Origin: Acanthornis magna
Lineage: Eukaryota > Chordata > Aves > Passeriformes > Acanthizidae
Length of the DNA stretch: 64,000 bases
Direction of reading: 5' to 3'
Assembly: GCA_036785705.1 (NCBI GenBank)
Contig: JAWUZG010000032.1
Span: forward strand, 13,472,001 to 13,536,000
The position numbers were made by a program, and so were the translations under genes. The notes below the pieces were generated by a model that ran no database searches, was not told the origin of the DNA, and worked only from the letters and a program-made list of their open reading frames with translations. Of this stretch, positions 12,883-26,670 are shown piece after piece (positions within the stretch are counted from its first letter, which is position 1; each line of letters begins with the position of its first letter).

Positions 12883-14096
12883 GTTGTTTTATGTCTTCTG
12901 AGTTTTAGTCCAGCAGTCTCCCACAGTAGTTGTTGATTTCTTACTCGTGGAATTTTAAACTGACTTCACACCCGCTTAAATAGGAATAAATATGAAGTCA
13001 TATGCTGGACTGGGGAAATCAGCCCCTTAACCTGTCCTAAAAAACATCCTTACCTTTACAGAAGCAATTAAAAGAAAGATATCTGTCCCAAAGCCTCATA
13101 AAATGCTTCAAACAGGATCAAAAAGTCAAGTGTTTGACAGCTTTATAATTGCTGAAAATGTAGAACGTGAATGCAGTCTAAAGGTTTTCCAGGCTTGGGT
13201 CAGAGAATGAAATACAAAAGTAGGAAGCAAGGTGAGAAGAAGAGAGGCTGTTTGAACTTTGCCTGCTTTTACTTTTTTGTAGAGCTGAAGAGTCTTTAGT
13301 TTTTATTAACTTTGTAAATTTATAACATTTTTATAAATTATCATACATAAATTTATGCATTACTGTCTAGGATCTACATTGATTCTCAAATGAGAAGAAA
13401 ATCCAGAGAAAAAAGGCCTAAGAATTTCAGCTGGTTTTGTTCTTACATGCCTCTCAAATCAAGTGAATGTAGATACTTACAAATAAATGTAAATACATTA
13501 ATATACGAATGTATTCTAATAATTAAGTACTCTGTCTTTATATAACCAGAGCATGCAAGCAGCATGTAAAACACCAATAAATCATCATGATGACAAATTT
13601 AGATCCATTTTGAGCTGTGAAAAACAGTCAAGGATTGAGTTTATCACTTGTGTTGAATTCACAGTTTAAAAATTAATAGTCTTCCTACTACCAGAAGTAC
13701 AAAGTTCACTTGAGGAAATGGAATAAAAACATAAGCTTCTTATTACCTCCAGCACTTATGATAAATAACCTGTAACGAGAAATTTGACTGACAATTTTTT
13801 CAATAATACATGAAGCAGAATAACATATCAATTGTTTATTCCTGAGTGTATTGGATTTGCATTATTAACAGTGATAAAATTGTTGTTATCTGCAGAAATA
13901 AGGTGGGCTGAGTGAAAGCAAACAGAAATTCAAAACAGTATTTTTCCTTTAATGCGCATAAATTCAGGTAGGGCCAAAATCAGAAGAGCCAATGCATTTA
14001 CAATGGCATGACTCTGGTATAAATCAAACTGAAATTAGAGCCAGGAAATCAACATTTCAAGGTAAAGTTCTGTTGCACTCCCAAAGAAGATCAGTG
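12883..14096. other. Noncoding, no recognised feature
   Basis: AT-rich sequence, especially 13300-13900, with no long frame, repeat family or RNA gene I can identify. Confidence 0.6.
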
Positions 14097-14190
14097 GAGC
14101 TGGTGAAGGTTCTGGAGCATGAGTCCTGTGAAGGGCGGCTGAGGGAGCTGGGGGTGTTTAGCCTGGAAGAAAAGGAGGCTCATGGTGTGT
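14097..14190 (+). mobile_element. CR1 LINE fragment, internal 3' part
   Basis: About 95 bp closely matching the CR1 segment just upstream of the 3' tail block. It contains gagctggtgaaggttctgga, gagtcctgtgaagggcggct, gagggagctgggggtgttta and gcctggaagaaaaggaggct. Sense is on plus. Both ends stop abruptly, so this is a fragment without the 3' tail. It keeps an open frame continuous with 13992-14264, but this is a by-product of the insertion. Confidence 0.9.
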
Positions 14191-14237
14191 CCTTACGTAA
14201 GATGGGAAAAAGATATCATCCATATAAGTATAAAATT

Positions 14238-14289
14238 GATGAATTGCCTGATACTTCTGGTTAATGGAGTGACAGAACCAGCCATCAGT
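14238..14289. repeat. Duplicated block, copy B (partner at 12836-12882)
   Basis: The core 14256-14289 (includes aatggagtgacagaaccagc) differs from copy A by three substitutions. It starts about 50 bp after the CR1 fragment ends, so it might be part of a composite element, although copy A has no CR1 beside it. Confidence 0.75.
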
Positions 14290-17200
14290 CGTTCACTTGA
14301 TGTTTGCCTTTGAGGCCATTACAGAAAAGTAGTTATAGAATCAAATAAACAAGAATTTAAAAGGTCACAACCTGGATAATTAATTTCTGTAATTTTTTTG
14401 AGATTAAGTTTTTTTATGAGGCTATTACAAGTTAGATTGAAAGAGTAGTGTATAAAACATGCTTAAAATAAAAGCTCATCTTTAAACTCAATTAACTTAA
14501 GTGATCATCTTACTCGAAAGTAATTTTAGCCCATTCGAGATTTGAGCTAAAATTTGGCTTAAAGTTTAAGATATATCACTTCCTTGAGACGGATAGTGTG
14601 AAGGAGTTACAGCATGATAGCTTCCATATTCAGTCCACAGTCAGGCACATGCACCTAACTGGAGACTCCTGCAAGAGGTTGCATTTAACCACAACTATAT
14701 TCTTACCAGGAGCTTAGCAACACATAAAATTAATTGAAAGCTGTTCAAAAAGGAACTGCAAAGGGCACATTTGTTTCCTTACAGGTTTTTATCTCATGAG
14801 CTTCTATGCACAATATGCATTTTACCAGTGCCAAAGCCTGCAAAGGCAGATGGCTCAGGGAGAAGGTCAGAGCCGCACTGGAGGATGGCAGACGGAGGGA
14901 AGCACTGGAGCTCCTTTAATAGGAACAGCAATGAGGTCCCTGCTCTGCAGCACCCAGTGGAGCTGCCCTTTTCATACCATCCCAGCTCTTTTCCTGGGTA
15001 AAAGGCTGCTGGGCAACTCGTCCAGAACTGCCTCCAGTGCCTTCTGCCAAACAATCTGCTGCAGCCACGGGGCTGACCAGCAGGTGTTAGTCTTGGCAGG
15101 TGCTAAAAAATGTCTTACTCCTCAGGGGTATGTCTGGAGACTGATTTAGCAAGTGCTGCAGCACACAGTGATATTTGGAACACATAATATTCTTCAGTGT
15201 TGCTTGACTGTATCCCAAGGCTACATGAGTTTGATATAAAGACACTTGGACTAACCTCATTTTGTGGCAGACTGTATTCCCAGAAGGTAGCTCAGAACAC
15301 ACCTGCTAGCAGTAAATGTCCCAGACATTACAGGAGATGGCATCACAGTGGCATCCTTACTGTTCTGGGAATCTCTGTGGGATATTATGGGAAGAAAGAA
15401 ATCCTGTCAGTTTGCATAACAGTTGAAGAGAGGGGAGAAAATAGCTTGTGTTTACCATGAAAGCTGTGTTTCAGTGCAATGTCTTTGCAGGTTGCTGTTA
15501 TCATGTGCTGGGACTGGGTGGTGAAGGCGGTGCTTCAATGCAGGAGTGAAGGGAAAATGTACACAAGGGGTAGCAGAGGGGAGAAGGTAAAATCAGGCCA
15601 TATGAGCCATTGTTTCTGTGGATGTGCAGTGAATGTGTGCTCCTTGGGCATCTGCTGCCAGTTGGACAGTGGTGACACCATATTAACTCATTCAAGAGTT
15701 GCAATAGCCTAAAGATAAAAATTTTGCCGTATAAAGGTGCATCTCACGACCGTATTTCCTGGAGTTGTTTTCATGGTGTCTTTTGGGGAGCAGGATGCTG
15801 GGTGTGGGATGGTTTCCCTACAGATATCGACTACAATGATAATTTCTGTTTTATCTCATGCTGTTACCTTCAACTCTGCAGAGTTTGATTGTATTTTTTT
15901 TCGCAGAGTTTGAATTTCTTGCAAAATAAGGAGAAGTCCAGACGATCCGCCTTCATAGCCCAGATGACTTTTTCTTTGAAACTCTATTGCAGAGGCTTTG
16001 TTCTCTTCAAACAGCAGCACAGTGTGGTGGTTTAGGGTGTGACATTCTGCTTGGGTAGTTTTGGAGGACTGTCCTGACTAGAAGAAGAAAAATTTAGCAA
16101 AGTCTGCAGCTGTGCTGCTTGTAGGCTATTCAGTCAGGAGAAAACCATGCCCTTTCTATTATTATAGCTTCCCTGAGGACAGCAGTTTGGGGTTCCCTGC
16201 AGATCATAGCACAGGAATGAACAAAACTGTGTTCAGTTCCAAGCTCTGAGGGACCAGAGCTGCCCAGTGAAACAGGGACACAACCGAAGTGGAGGTTTGG
16301 CATAAATGTCCTACACTGTTCTGATGTACACCCTTCTCAAAAGATAGAGAGGCATTAGACAGGATACAGTGGATGGACTTATATATCAAAGCTCCTAGGA
16401 ACCTGTTATTTCTTCTAAAATGCTTTATGGAATAATATGATCATAATTTACAAACAGGTACACATGGAAGTATTTTCTGATAACAACATAATATTGATTT
16501 CAACAGAAGGCAGCTTAACATGATCCACAGACTACAGACTGAAGGTAAATTTGGAAGTGAAGGTGAAAAAATTCTGAAAAAACCTGTGCCTTGAAATACA
16601 TTGTATTCTCTGCTTTTAAATCAAGGTATCTGTCTCAATCTAGATGGAGAAATACCTCTTTTTTTTTTTTAATTTTTAGATAAAATATGATATAGTAGAC
16701 AGGGAAAGAGTAGGGCCTTTCAGAAATAGGTGAGTTAGTTCTTTGTTAGATGGGAGGTGAGATTAGATGATAATTGCATTGTTTCTCTGGTCCTTAACAG
16801 TGAAAACATTTTTGGACCTGATGGAATAATCAGGACCCTTTTGCTTTCACATGCACCAGTAAATGCTATTTTCTGCTGAATGATTTTTAATAAAAATTGA
16901 AAACAGAAAAACAACATTCCATTATTATTATTATGGATCAAACACAAATGATGAGGTGAATTAAAAGTGGAAAGATCTTTGTGTATGTGAATGAAGAGAT
17001 TATTAAGAAACCCAAAACAAAATAAAAAAGGTATGAAAACAGATGTGCAAACTGGACTTGGATATCTTTAGGATACTTTTAAATAACTTGAACAATTTTA
17101 AAATAAAATATACAGTTGGTGAAGAAGCACCATTACTTTCAAGGATGACAACAGAGAAACAGAGATTGGCATGAGAGAAGCAGAAAATCATGGTAAGAAT

Positions 17201-18874
17201 TAGCTGGCATCTGATTTTACAGGGAAGAATGATGATTGTTTGCATAATTCTGTTTGTTTGTTGTTTTTTTCCTGGGATGAGGGGTTCAAAACCGTAGGGA
17301 AAACAGCAAAATAAATCCCTTATGAATGTTATTTAAGTTTGTAAATTTGACATGGTGTTCTGTCAAAGAAAATATTGCTGAGATCTTAAGGAAGTGAACA
17401 CAGAAGGAGCAGATGTTTTCTCAGATATTTTCACAAGTTCACTCAGTTTAGGCAACATTCCTGAGGACTGGTCACAAGAACTGGATAACCTTCAAAAAGC
17501 GTAGGAGTATATGAAATATGATAGAGGCTAGCTGATATATACAAAAAGTGTAGGAAGTGTTTTAAGGACCTCAAATGAAGAAACATTTGTAAAAGCAGTG
17601 TTTGAAGACAGACTCCATACTTCATTTTCAAAAAGAGAAGATTGCTTCATTAACTTAACAGAATACGTTGAAGCCCAACATGCTAAGACACAAAAAGGGT
17701 AACATGACTTCTACCTAAGGTTTCCATCCTAAAGGCCAGCCTTTAACCCATCTGAGGTTATCTTATAACATATAAAGCTAGGGAACAGAAAAAACAGTCA
17801 AGCAGGCTGGAAATTCGACAAAACTACAGGATAACTTCACACAGACTGACTTCACTTCAAGATATACTAAAAAAAAAGAAAATAAGAAAGAAGCTCACAA
17901 CAATCCATCCACTCTGAAATGATCAGAGTTAGATCCCAATAACAATGAGACAAACACCACTTATTGTGATAAATCTATCTAAGAAGAAGATCCAATGAAA
18001 GAATGTTTCTGGTCTTTGCAGTGTTTCACTGGGAACATGGGACATTTAAATGTTAGGTATCGGAGCCCCGCAAATAAGTACCTACTAAGATGGAATCAAG
18101 ATCCATACGGAAACAGCTGAGGCTGTGAAAAGCCCCAGACTGGGACTTGGAGATTCTGATTGTGGAAGTTAAAAGTTGTTATGAATATAAGCCTTGATCA
18201 TTACCTGTCCAGAAGTCTAGCTGCTCTTCATTATTGGGAAGGACATTTGGCCAGGAATCAAAAATGTACTTGAAATGTACATTCCCTAAGACTGCATTCA
18301 TTCTGGGAACATGAAACAGCCAGAGTGCTGTGCTGGCTCAGCCTTCTCTGTCATTTTTCTTCCCAAGCGCGCTCCAGTGAAATTTCTTTTTTGTATATGT
18401 CTAATGTCTTGTGCAACGAAGCTGAAGACTAATTTTTCTCTTTTCAGCCCTAGTAGTCTTGAAGAGACTCCAGAGAAAGTTTGGGAGGAACAGTCGGTTG
18501 CACACACTCTTAAATTTGGATGTTTCATTATTTGTTGTTTTGACAAAACTATGAGAAAACCTGGATGCCTATGTTTCATCTGTACTACCCATCTGGCAAC
18601 CAGACATACCTGAAATGGTTTGGAAAGGTGGAAAAAAAAAATCAGGCTTAAAAAGATCTGATCTCCTTAAAAATTTGGCTCAATATGCAGTACAAAGTGT
18701 CTGTCTGCTGCATACCAATTTCTCACACTGTTTTCCTTCAAATTTCAGACATATAAGGAATTGGTTGCATGGTTTACTAGAAAATGTGGTATGGATAAGT
18801 ACATTTGTAATTTGATTTGTCTGGCTGTATATAGTAAGTACTGTAATAACATAACATTATCCTGTATTATATAG
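14290..18874. other. Noncoding tract
   Basis: No gene is recognised. The region 14840-15060 is GC-richer and open in several competing frames. There is a T run at about 16660-16671 and a short (ATT)n near 16920. The stretch 17330-17700 has a texture faintly like the reverse-transcriptase part of a very old CR1, but no landmark words align well enough to call it. Confidence 0.5.
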
Positions 18875-18922
18875 CATGCTCTCAACTGCACCCAGGGAGA
18901 TCCACCCTGGGTGGAGAGCATG
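18875..18922. repeat. 48-bp two-part hairpin
   Basis: An imperfect palindrome. The outer arms catgctctc (18875-18883) and gagagcatg (18914-18922) are exact reverse complements, as are the inner arms cacccaggg (18889-18897) and ccctgggtg (18905-18913). The loop is agatcca and there is one 5-base bulge (aactg) on the left arm only. That is 18 paired bases around a 7-base loop. It could be a cruciform-prone palindrome, the relic of a small DNA transposon, or a short RNA hairpin. It is shorter than a typical microRNA precursor. Confidence 0.85.
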
Positions 18923-21900
18923 GAGCTTGGCTGAGCAGGGTGGTTTTAAAAAATGAAGTAACACATGCTTGGGACCTTAAGTTTATCAGTCACCCAAAGT
19001 CACAAAACCAAATGTCTATTAACCTCTCAGTGAATGAAGTTGTCCTGAGTGCATTACTGGACCAAAATGTATTTCTACTGAAATATGATTGACCGTGGGA
19101 GATTCTTGTGCTCTGTTTAGGAGTTAATTAGATGCCATCACTGTAGAGCTTTCTCTTGTATGTTATTTTGGCTAAGCTTTCTTTTGCAAAATATTTTTTA
19201 TAAGCCTGGTGGCAGTGGAAAGATACTGCTATTTTTATCCAGAAAGAAAAAATAACTTTGCTACTGTACTAACTCTTCTTCCTCCTCTCTGGGAGCAGTC
19301 CAAAAATAACACATCATGGGATGAACTATGTGTTATGTACTTGTACCTCCTTTTGCTGAAATTCGAAGCAGCGCAGTATCTTCTGGTTGGTAAAACAACA
19401 GAACTTAGAAGATAAATCCATAAGTGAACAAGAGCAAAGAAGTGTTTTTCTTATTTTCTTTGGGATCAGCCATTAACAGGTTTGCTTTACTTCTTTGGAA
19501 ACCTTCATGCCATATTTGCAAGGCAGTTGTGAAGTGAACTAAACTAAACTAGCAGAGGTGGAGCATCCAGATCTCCAGTTCAGGTAAAGCCAGCACTGAT
19601 CTAAATTTGCCACAGTGTCAATATGCCATGACAGTCTTAAATAACATGTACCTATTAAACAAAGGAAACAAGCTTATTTGGACTTATTCTTAGGTATAAA
19701 AAACAAACCTAAATTTTCTGCCTTTTGTGTTTGCTCTTCCCTTATGAAAATTATGTGCAGGTCTTGGCGTACTAACAAAATCCAGCAAACAGTCTCTTTA
19801 AACTTGTTTTTTGTTTGGTTTTGGCTTTGGTGGGGTGTTTTTTTGTTGGTTTGTTTGGGTCTTTTTCCTTGTATGGTAGGAATACGCTAAGTGGAGAAGT
19901 ATTACAGATGAGCTGTGCAAGAGAACTGCAAATGGTCACAGACAGCCCTGGTGTTATGGCAGACCCTGATGGGAAGGGTGGGAGTGGATTAAAGATATTT
20001 CGGTGGCTCCTATGCTCTCTATGAGTTCATAGTGGCAAGACAGCTATCCTTGCTTTCCCTGTACTTTGTTTTTTCCTTCTTGCAATTCACAATTATGCAA
20101 TCAACAGCTGCAAACCTGTATTGGGCATTGGAGGGGCAAGTTCTGCTCATAGCTTTTAGGATTTCAGAGTCAAGTAGTAGTTTGTGGTTCAGCTTTTTCC
20201 ATGGGAAAGGAAAGAAAGGAATCTTTCTTTCCCAGTCCAAACTGGTATTCTATGTTGTTTAGGTTTTTTTTTCTGAGACGATAACACATTTTGCTTGTCA
20301 AAATTCCTTCCTGAGAAGTGAAGCAGTAGCCTGGCTATGAACATGCACTACACCACTAAAATTTCAGAAGTCTTAGATTTCCTCAGGTTTTAGTATTAAT
20401 GGTATACTTTTCAAATGGGATTTTTTATTGGACTTCAAAAGTATAAACAGATGAGAATTCCTGTGGCAAAAAGTGCTGAAGGTTAAGGAATTCCCTACTC
20501 CAATTTTCTGGCAAAAATAGAAAATTACATCCAAACCCAAAATTTGATATGCATAATTTTTCCTCAAAATAATAAACAAATTACATATTTGTTGGTAATG
20601 GAAAAAAATGAAAATAACGGAACTCTTATGTTCCTCTGTATTCCATAAGGGATAAATTTGCAATTAAAATTCTAATTATTTTTTTCAGCTTACTTTCCTC
20701 TCCTTTAATTTGACCACTCTGTGATGAAGAGCCACAGCCAAACTGAGTGTAGGCTTGTGTAATGAGGGAATAAGATCTGATCACGCTACTCAGGAAATTC
20801 TTGTGCACTGTAGGACTCCAGTATAAACTGAGTAGGGTTTAGCAAATGGAAAGATGATTTAGTAATAGTAATTAAAAAGTCACACAGGTAAGCAGAGTTC
20901 ATGGAGTCCTGCCAGAAGTTGCTTTGGTAACACACATTTTTAGATCATTAATATAAGTTGCCCATTCCAGTGTTTTCCCAAGTTCTCCAGTTCAAATCCT
21001 AAAAAGTTGTATGTTTTTGTCTACTCAAATTTTACAGCTTTGTATTATACTTGTTATTTTACATTCTCCCCCCACACTTTTCCTTTCATTTCCTTTCCTC
21101 CTCTTTTAATCAACTGCAGGTGACAAATTCAAATGACAAGAAGCATAAACTGTCAGCAGAGTCCTGGTATAAATGGCAGACGTCCTATTGACTGCAGTGG
21201 GTGTTACATTTGCTCATGCCAGGACTAAATTTATTTTAGAAGTTAAGAAACTGGGGCAGTGGGGAAAGAATTCAGGCACTACTATGATCCTCCTTGCCGT
21301 GCTCTTCTTTTGCTCACTTCTGACATTACATTTCAAGTTTTTCTCTGTATGTTGTAAATCAAGAGAGCTATCCTGGAGCCCCTGCATTTGGAGAGCTAAA
21401 CTTCTCCAGATATGGCAATAAGCTAGGCTTTAGTGGACCCTAAAACTGGGACTTTTCCGTTCAGAAATTGTTAGAAAATTTAAAAAAAAACTTAGCTTTT
21501 TCCCCAGATTTTTGTGGGAGGCTGTAATTATTAATCTTTCAACACATTTTTAACTTCTGTTACTAAATGACGATAAACTGCACAAAGTCTGATTTACTTT
21601 ATTTTCACTACTCAAGATAGTTCACTCTTAATTTAGTACAGACTTGGTTGACAATGAAATATGTAGCTCAAATATCCACGGATATTTCCTCCTCTATCAG
21701 CAGGAGATAGTTTTGCATGAAATCACTGTTAAGTAAAAGTAGAGATACCATCCTACATACATCGACCTTTCATGAGATACTCCTTTACTATGATCTTTAC
21801 TATGGAATTATCTCACTCCTTCCATTTCTCTTTTCTCTGCCTATAATCCTGGTTGCCTTAGCTTTCTCTTTAAATAGAGACATAATAACACACCCAGATT

Positions 21901-24900
21901 TATCCTGTTGCTGCTTGCATTACTGAAAAGCATGCTGTGAGCAAAAGTGGTGCTCCTTCCGTACCATATAGTGGTCTAACTGCCTGGGCCAAATTGCAGA
22001 GCTGTACTTTCCTGTTTTGTGGGGAGAAATCTAAATGAGGCATGAGGAAATTTGGCTGCAAAATGTATCAACTTGTAAGAGGACTCAGGTTTGCCCATTG
22101 TGCTTAGTTTATTGAGAGCCAACCAAAAGCAAATCTGGCAACTTCTCTCCTTCTGAACCTTGGAGAACAGTGCCTCAGGGTACTGCTGGTGTACTTGTGT
22201 GATGTCTTGTTCACATGGGCTGCTCTTCCCTTTGTGAAATGCTCTAGCAGAAGTCTCATTGCAGATAGATATTGCTGTTGCAATGGTATATTAATACCTG
22301 CAGCTGCTGTACTTCTGTGCCTTACACTGACATGGTACATTTCCTGAAGCAAATGTGTTAACTGCAGATTCACTCAAGGGAAAAAAAAGAAAACTAATTA
22401 AGAGAGAGAGATCTTAAGAAAATTGCTTCAATTGGTGATGTTGGGGGTATGATGTAAAAGGTCAGAATGTGTATTTTAAAAATGTATGTAAGTACTTGAA
22501 TTACTTGGGTGCTTTACTTGTGGCAATACAGGTCCCTTCAACAGGAGCAGAACGTACTGGTGTCGGTGAATGGAGCTTCTTGCTTGACATTGAGACGATG
22601 CTGAAATCGAAGGCTGACTGAGAAATAGAACTGGACACAATTTCCTGAAAAATAGCTGACAGTTCAGATTTTTAGATGGAAAATTAACAATTATTTTATT
22701 TGATATGTTTTCTTCCAAACCAATTTTTTCTATAGTTTTTGATTTTTGAATCTCCACAGCAGCTGGGGAACTATTTACACTGGACACTACAACACCCTCG
22801 AGTTTGCTCAGCCAGCTCCATCAAATAACATAAAGTCACGGAGGACTGTCAGTTCTTGTGGTTTCCTGCAAGTCCCACTGGAAATATTCTTTGTAAATAA
22901 CAGCTTTGTAGAAGACCAGTGATTGTTAAAGAGGTAACGTGGGAGACTGTAGCCACAGTTGCCAGGTTGTCATGGGATAAGGATGTACTGTCCTTACAGG
23001 TTTTGACAAAGGACAATAAGACAGGATATTTTATAAAATATTTAATTGTCCCTCAGCCATACTGGTAGCCTGTTTGGCATTTCTTTCAAAGGTCTCATTT
23101 AGCTTTTTCTTTCTGAGAGTGATCCTAAATGCTTATTGTAACAGCAAATGAGTAAAGGAAAATATTTGCTCCACAGTACTTCACATATGATCAGGTAAAA
23201 CAAAGTGTCCAATATTTCTGAAAGGTTTTATAAAACAAAAAAGAACCCAGTACTCAGCCTTCAGAACACCGAGACAGGGTTCCATTTGAGTACACATCTG
23301 TTCTCCTCACTGTTTGTGTCTAGTTTTATTTCTGGTAGGAATTGGAATGCATTGAAGGAGGAGGGTCCACTCAGATCTTGTACTGACATTAGTACCAAGT
23401 ATGGGGTGTAGAGTCATGAGCGAGTATCATTTACAACTGCATGATTTGGATGTACCTCGGGAGCCAACCTGAACTGTGTGACTCAGAAGATCTTTAGAGG
23501 CTGGGTTTCTATAGAGCTGTGAACCTAAGAAGAACCGCTTTCAGGTTTTCCACTTCTGCTTTGTTGTTAGCTTAGAAAGGACAAAAATTATGAGTTAATA
23601 AACTTGCAAGTTCATTTTGCTGAGCATTTTAAGGACAAGGATTATGGAGGAGAGAACCCCTCCTTTTTAAACCTGCTGTGTGAAGTAAAACATTTATGTT
23701 CAAAGACTAATAAAAATTTGAGTTTAGCCCATTGTGCAAAGAATCTTTTTTAGAACTAATATGTTTAACAAATTAAAGGAAGCAGAGAAATATTGCACTA
23801 GGCAGAATAACCAATAAATAAGAAGACTAGATGAAATTAATTTGGAGTAATTTCTACAAAATACCAAAAAAACATGAGATAAGAAACTCCTTGAAGCACC
23901 CCCAGACTTTCAGGTAACATATTTTCATGTTATAAGGCTAAAGAGGTTTTTTTTTTTCTTTGTGCAGATTTGACTAAGTTGCAGATTTAGGATTGCCTTG
24001 TTCCACTAACTGGCCAGGAGCCACTGGAAGGCAAGAGGTGTTGAAAATCAGGAGTGAAGTTGAATCTGTCAAGAAGGAATGAACAGGGGGAGGTGTTTTA
24101 AGATTTATTTTTAAATTTTCTCGTTGCCAATCAAATCAAAGTAAAAAATCAAATTAGTTGCCCAAGTTGAGTTTGTTTTTCACATGGCCTTAACCAGTGA
24201 GTGATCACTCTGTGCCCTTATCTTGACCCACAAGTTGCTCATTGCATTCCTCTCTTCCTTGTGCAGGTGAGGAGGGAGTGATAGAGCCTCTTCGGAGGGC
24301 ACATGGAGACCAGCGAGGCTCAAACCACCTGTTTCCTATGTTTGGGAGGAGCTCTCAATGAAAAATGTGTGTATTTGTTAGCTTTTTCCGATTTAAATAT
24401 TTCCTTAAGTACCCCTTTTATCATGACACCTGAAAATCACTGTTCTTTGTCAGCAGTGATGACCACTATTGCTGTTAATACCAACAAATATCTAAATTTA
24501 ACAAATGTGTCTTTCTCTTCTTTCATCGTGTGGCCTGTGGCTATGGGTGTTTCTGAGCTATTTGCAAAATAAGAAATCACTAGTATTTATGTGGAAATTA
24601 TGTGATTCTTGCCAGAAAATATATAAAAAACTTATCTATGAAGATCAGTTTACAGAAATGTTTTTTCTATGTCTGATTTTGTCCCAGTTCTCCCCATGGT
24701 GCTTGAACTTCCCAGTACTAAGATGAAACTGGTCTATTTAAACAAGTTACTAACACAGACTCTTTGGGGGGAGAAAAAACCAACCTGGATTTTTTCTGTT
24801 ATAATTTCTACCTATCCACATTAGACTAAATAAAATAATCTATTCAATAAAAACATTGCCACTGTGCTTTACAAGCTACCAGCCCATAATTTTCATGTTC

Positions 24901-26510
24901 TGTTGCAATAAAGAAATTATTTTTGTAATATCAGTAAGAATAATTATTTTTCATATTAGAAACGATCTTATGCTTTTTGCATTGTTAGGTGACGTATACT
25001 CCTTGTTCAAACATGGTGGATTTTATTCCCAGCAATGCACTTCTGAGCAATTAGTACCAAATATTTTATGGTGGAGAGAAAATACAGTATTTCTTGACTA
25101 CTCAGCAGGCAGGCCATTTTTAATGACATGAAAACATCTTATGTAAAGCTAAAAGCATTTGCTTTATTAATTAATATGAATGCTCTTTCCTCAAACTATC
25201 AGCTGCTCTGTTTGAGAAAGTAGTCTACTAAGTCATATTGGATTACATGCTTATATCCATTTTTAATTACATTTGGAGGAAACATGATAACAGCAAGAGA
25301 AAAAATAACATCTCTCGATTATGTGAGTTAGTGTTTGGCTACCTCCTCTAGAATAGCTAACTTTTATTTGGTTTTGTTTGGAAAGTGCCAGGGCCCTGTG
25401 ATACAATAAAGAAGGAACATCATTATTCTCTTTAATCCTGCCTAAATTTGTCATGTTTGGTATTAAAGAATGCATGAATCAACATTTGAAGAGAAAGTGC
25501 TAAATAAATGAATAAAAGAAATTTGTTAATAGCCTGTGAGGAAATAAGAAGGGTCAGAGACATGTATGATGAGTGGTCATATACAATTTTTCATTCACAT
25601 TTTTAGAGACTCCAGTTATTTTCCCTGTAAATTAATAGACTTTGTTTTTTTTACGTTGCCAAACTCTTCTCCCAGTATTCTGAAGCCTCTGCATCCTTTC
25701 ATAAAAAGTGAATCAAATCAATAATATAGAGGGTGGTGCAGGTAATCCTAAAGCAAATATGGAGTCAGCTGTAAAGGAAACCTTGGACTTCAGGTTCAGG
25801 TGGGGATGTCTAAATCGGTAGATAAGTGTGCCATACCCCTTTTGGGAGTTGTTCTTATAATTTAAGCGTAGATCCCAATTTCTCAGAACAGTTATCACAA
25901 TCACAGACCAAAATGTAAATCAGAGAGAGTTTGAATCACTGTGCCAAATTTATCTACTTTTACAAGGAGATTGGGAAATGGACAAAATGCATTTTTTACT
26001 TTCGACTACTGTAGTTTCTAATCTGTAACCTAATCCATTTTTCTGTGCTAGAAATGATTAGTCAACAAGTCTTCTATGAGCACATCAGGTCCAGATTCAG
26101 ACAGTTTCAGATAGATATTTTTTATATCATAAACCCTACTTTTGGTGCTCCTGTGAAGAGATGATATTTTGACTGCACCAGAATTTTTTATAGGTTGTGT
26201 CCTACATCTTTAGATAAGGATGAATTTTCAGATGATCTTGGAATGCCTAATTCGGCTGGAGATACAGAGGAACAAGCCCACTGGTTTGTTTCTTTTTCTC
26301 CTGCTGGAGATTTCCCATTAAAGCGATGGCAGATTTCTTTCCTTTCAAAGCTACAAAGCCAGGAATTACACCAAAGAAATTTTTTGAGTAGCTGTAATAG
26401 AAGATGTGTCACACTAGGCAAACTAAAAATAGAGGAGTATCTCAGACACTCATAATGACAAAAACCACCTACCAGATTTAATACCAGCACCTCTAGGCAA
26501 TGGTCTGACT
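18923..26510. other. Noncoding tract
   Basis: No gene or named repeat is recognised over about 7.6 kb. T/G-rich low-complexity sequence lies at 19800-19870 and T runs at about 20266 and 23945-23957. Open frames such as 24303-24572 and 24856-25131 show no domain, signal or splice context that would make them credible. Confidence 0.55.
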
Positions 26511-26560
26511 GTATATATATATATGCATATACATATGCATATACAATATACGATATATAA
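26511..26560. repeat. TA-rich alternating tract
   Basis: (TA)n with regular gcata/acata interruptions, largely alternating purine-pyrimidine. It is immediately followed, within 25 bp, by the pentanucleotide array, making one 160-bp simple-sequence block. Confidence 0.9.
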
Positions 26561-26583
26561 TGACTTCTAGTGTTGTTTGTGGT

Positions 26584-26670
26584 ATTTTATTTTGTTTTGT
26601 TTTGTTTTATTTTATTTTATTTTATTTTATTTTATTTTATTTTATTTTATTTTATTTTATTTTATTTATT
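26584..26670. repeat. (TTTTR)n pentanucleotide microsatellite
   Basis: About 17 pentamer units. The array starts with TTTTA, contains a short internal run of TTTTG, then continues as about 13 pure TTTTA units and ends in ttatt. The T-rich strand is plus. Confidence 0.95.

Noticed and set aside
17330..17700. Possible very old CR1 reverse-transcriptase region
   Set aside because: Only scattered weak word matches; order and spacing do not hold, unlike the copy at 46-48 kb.
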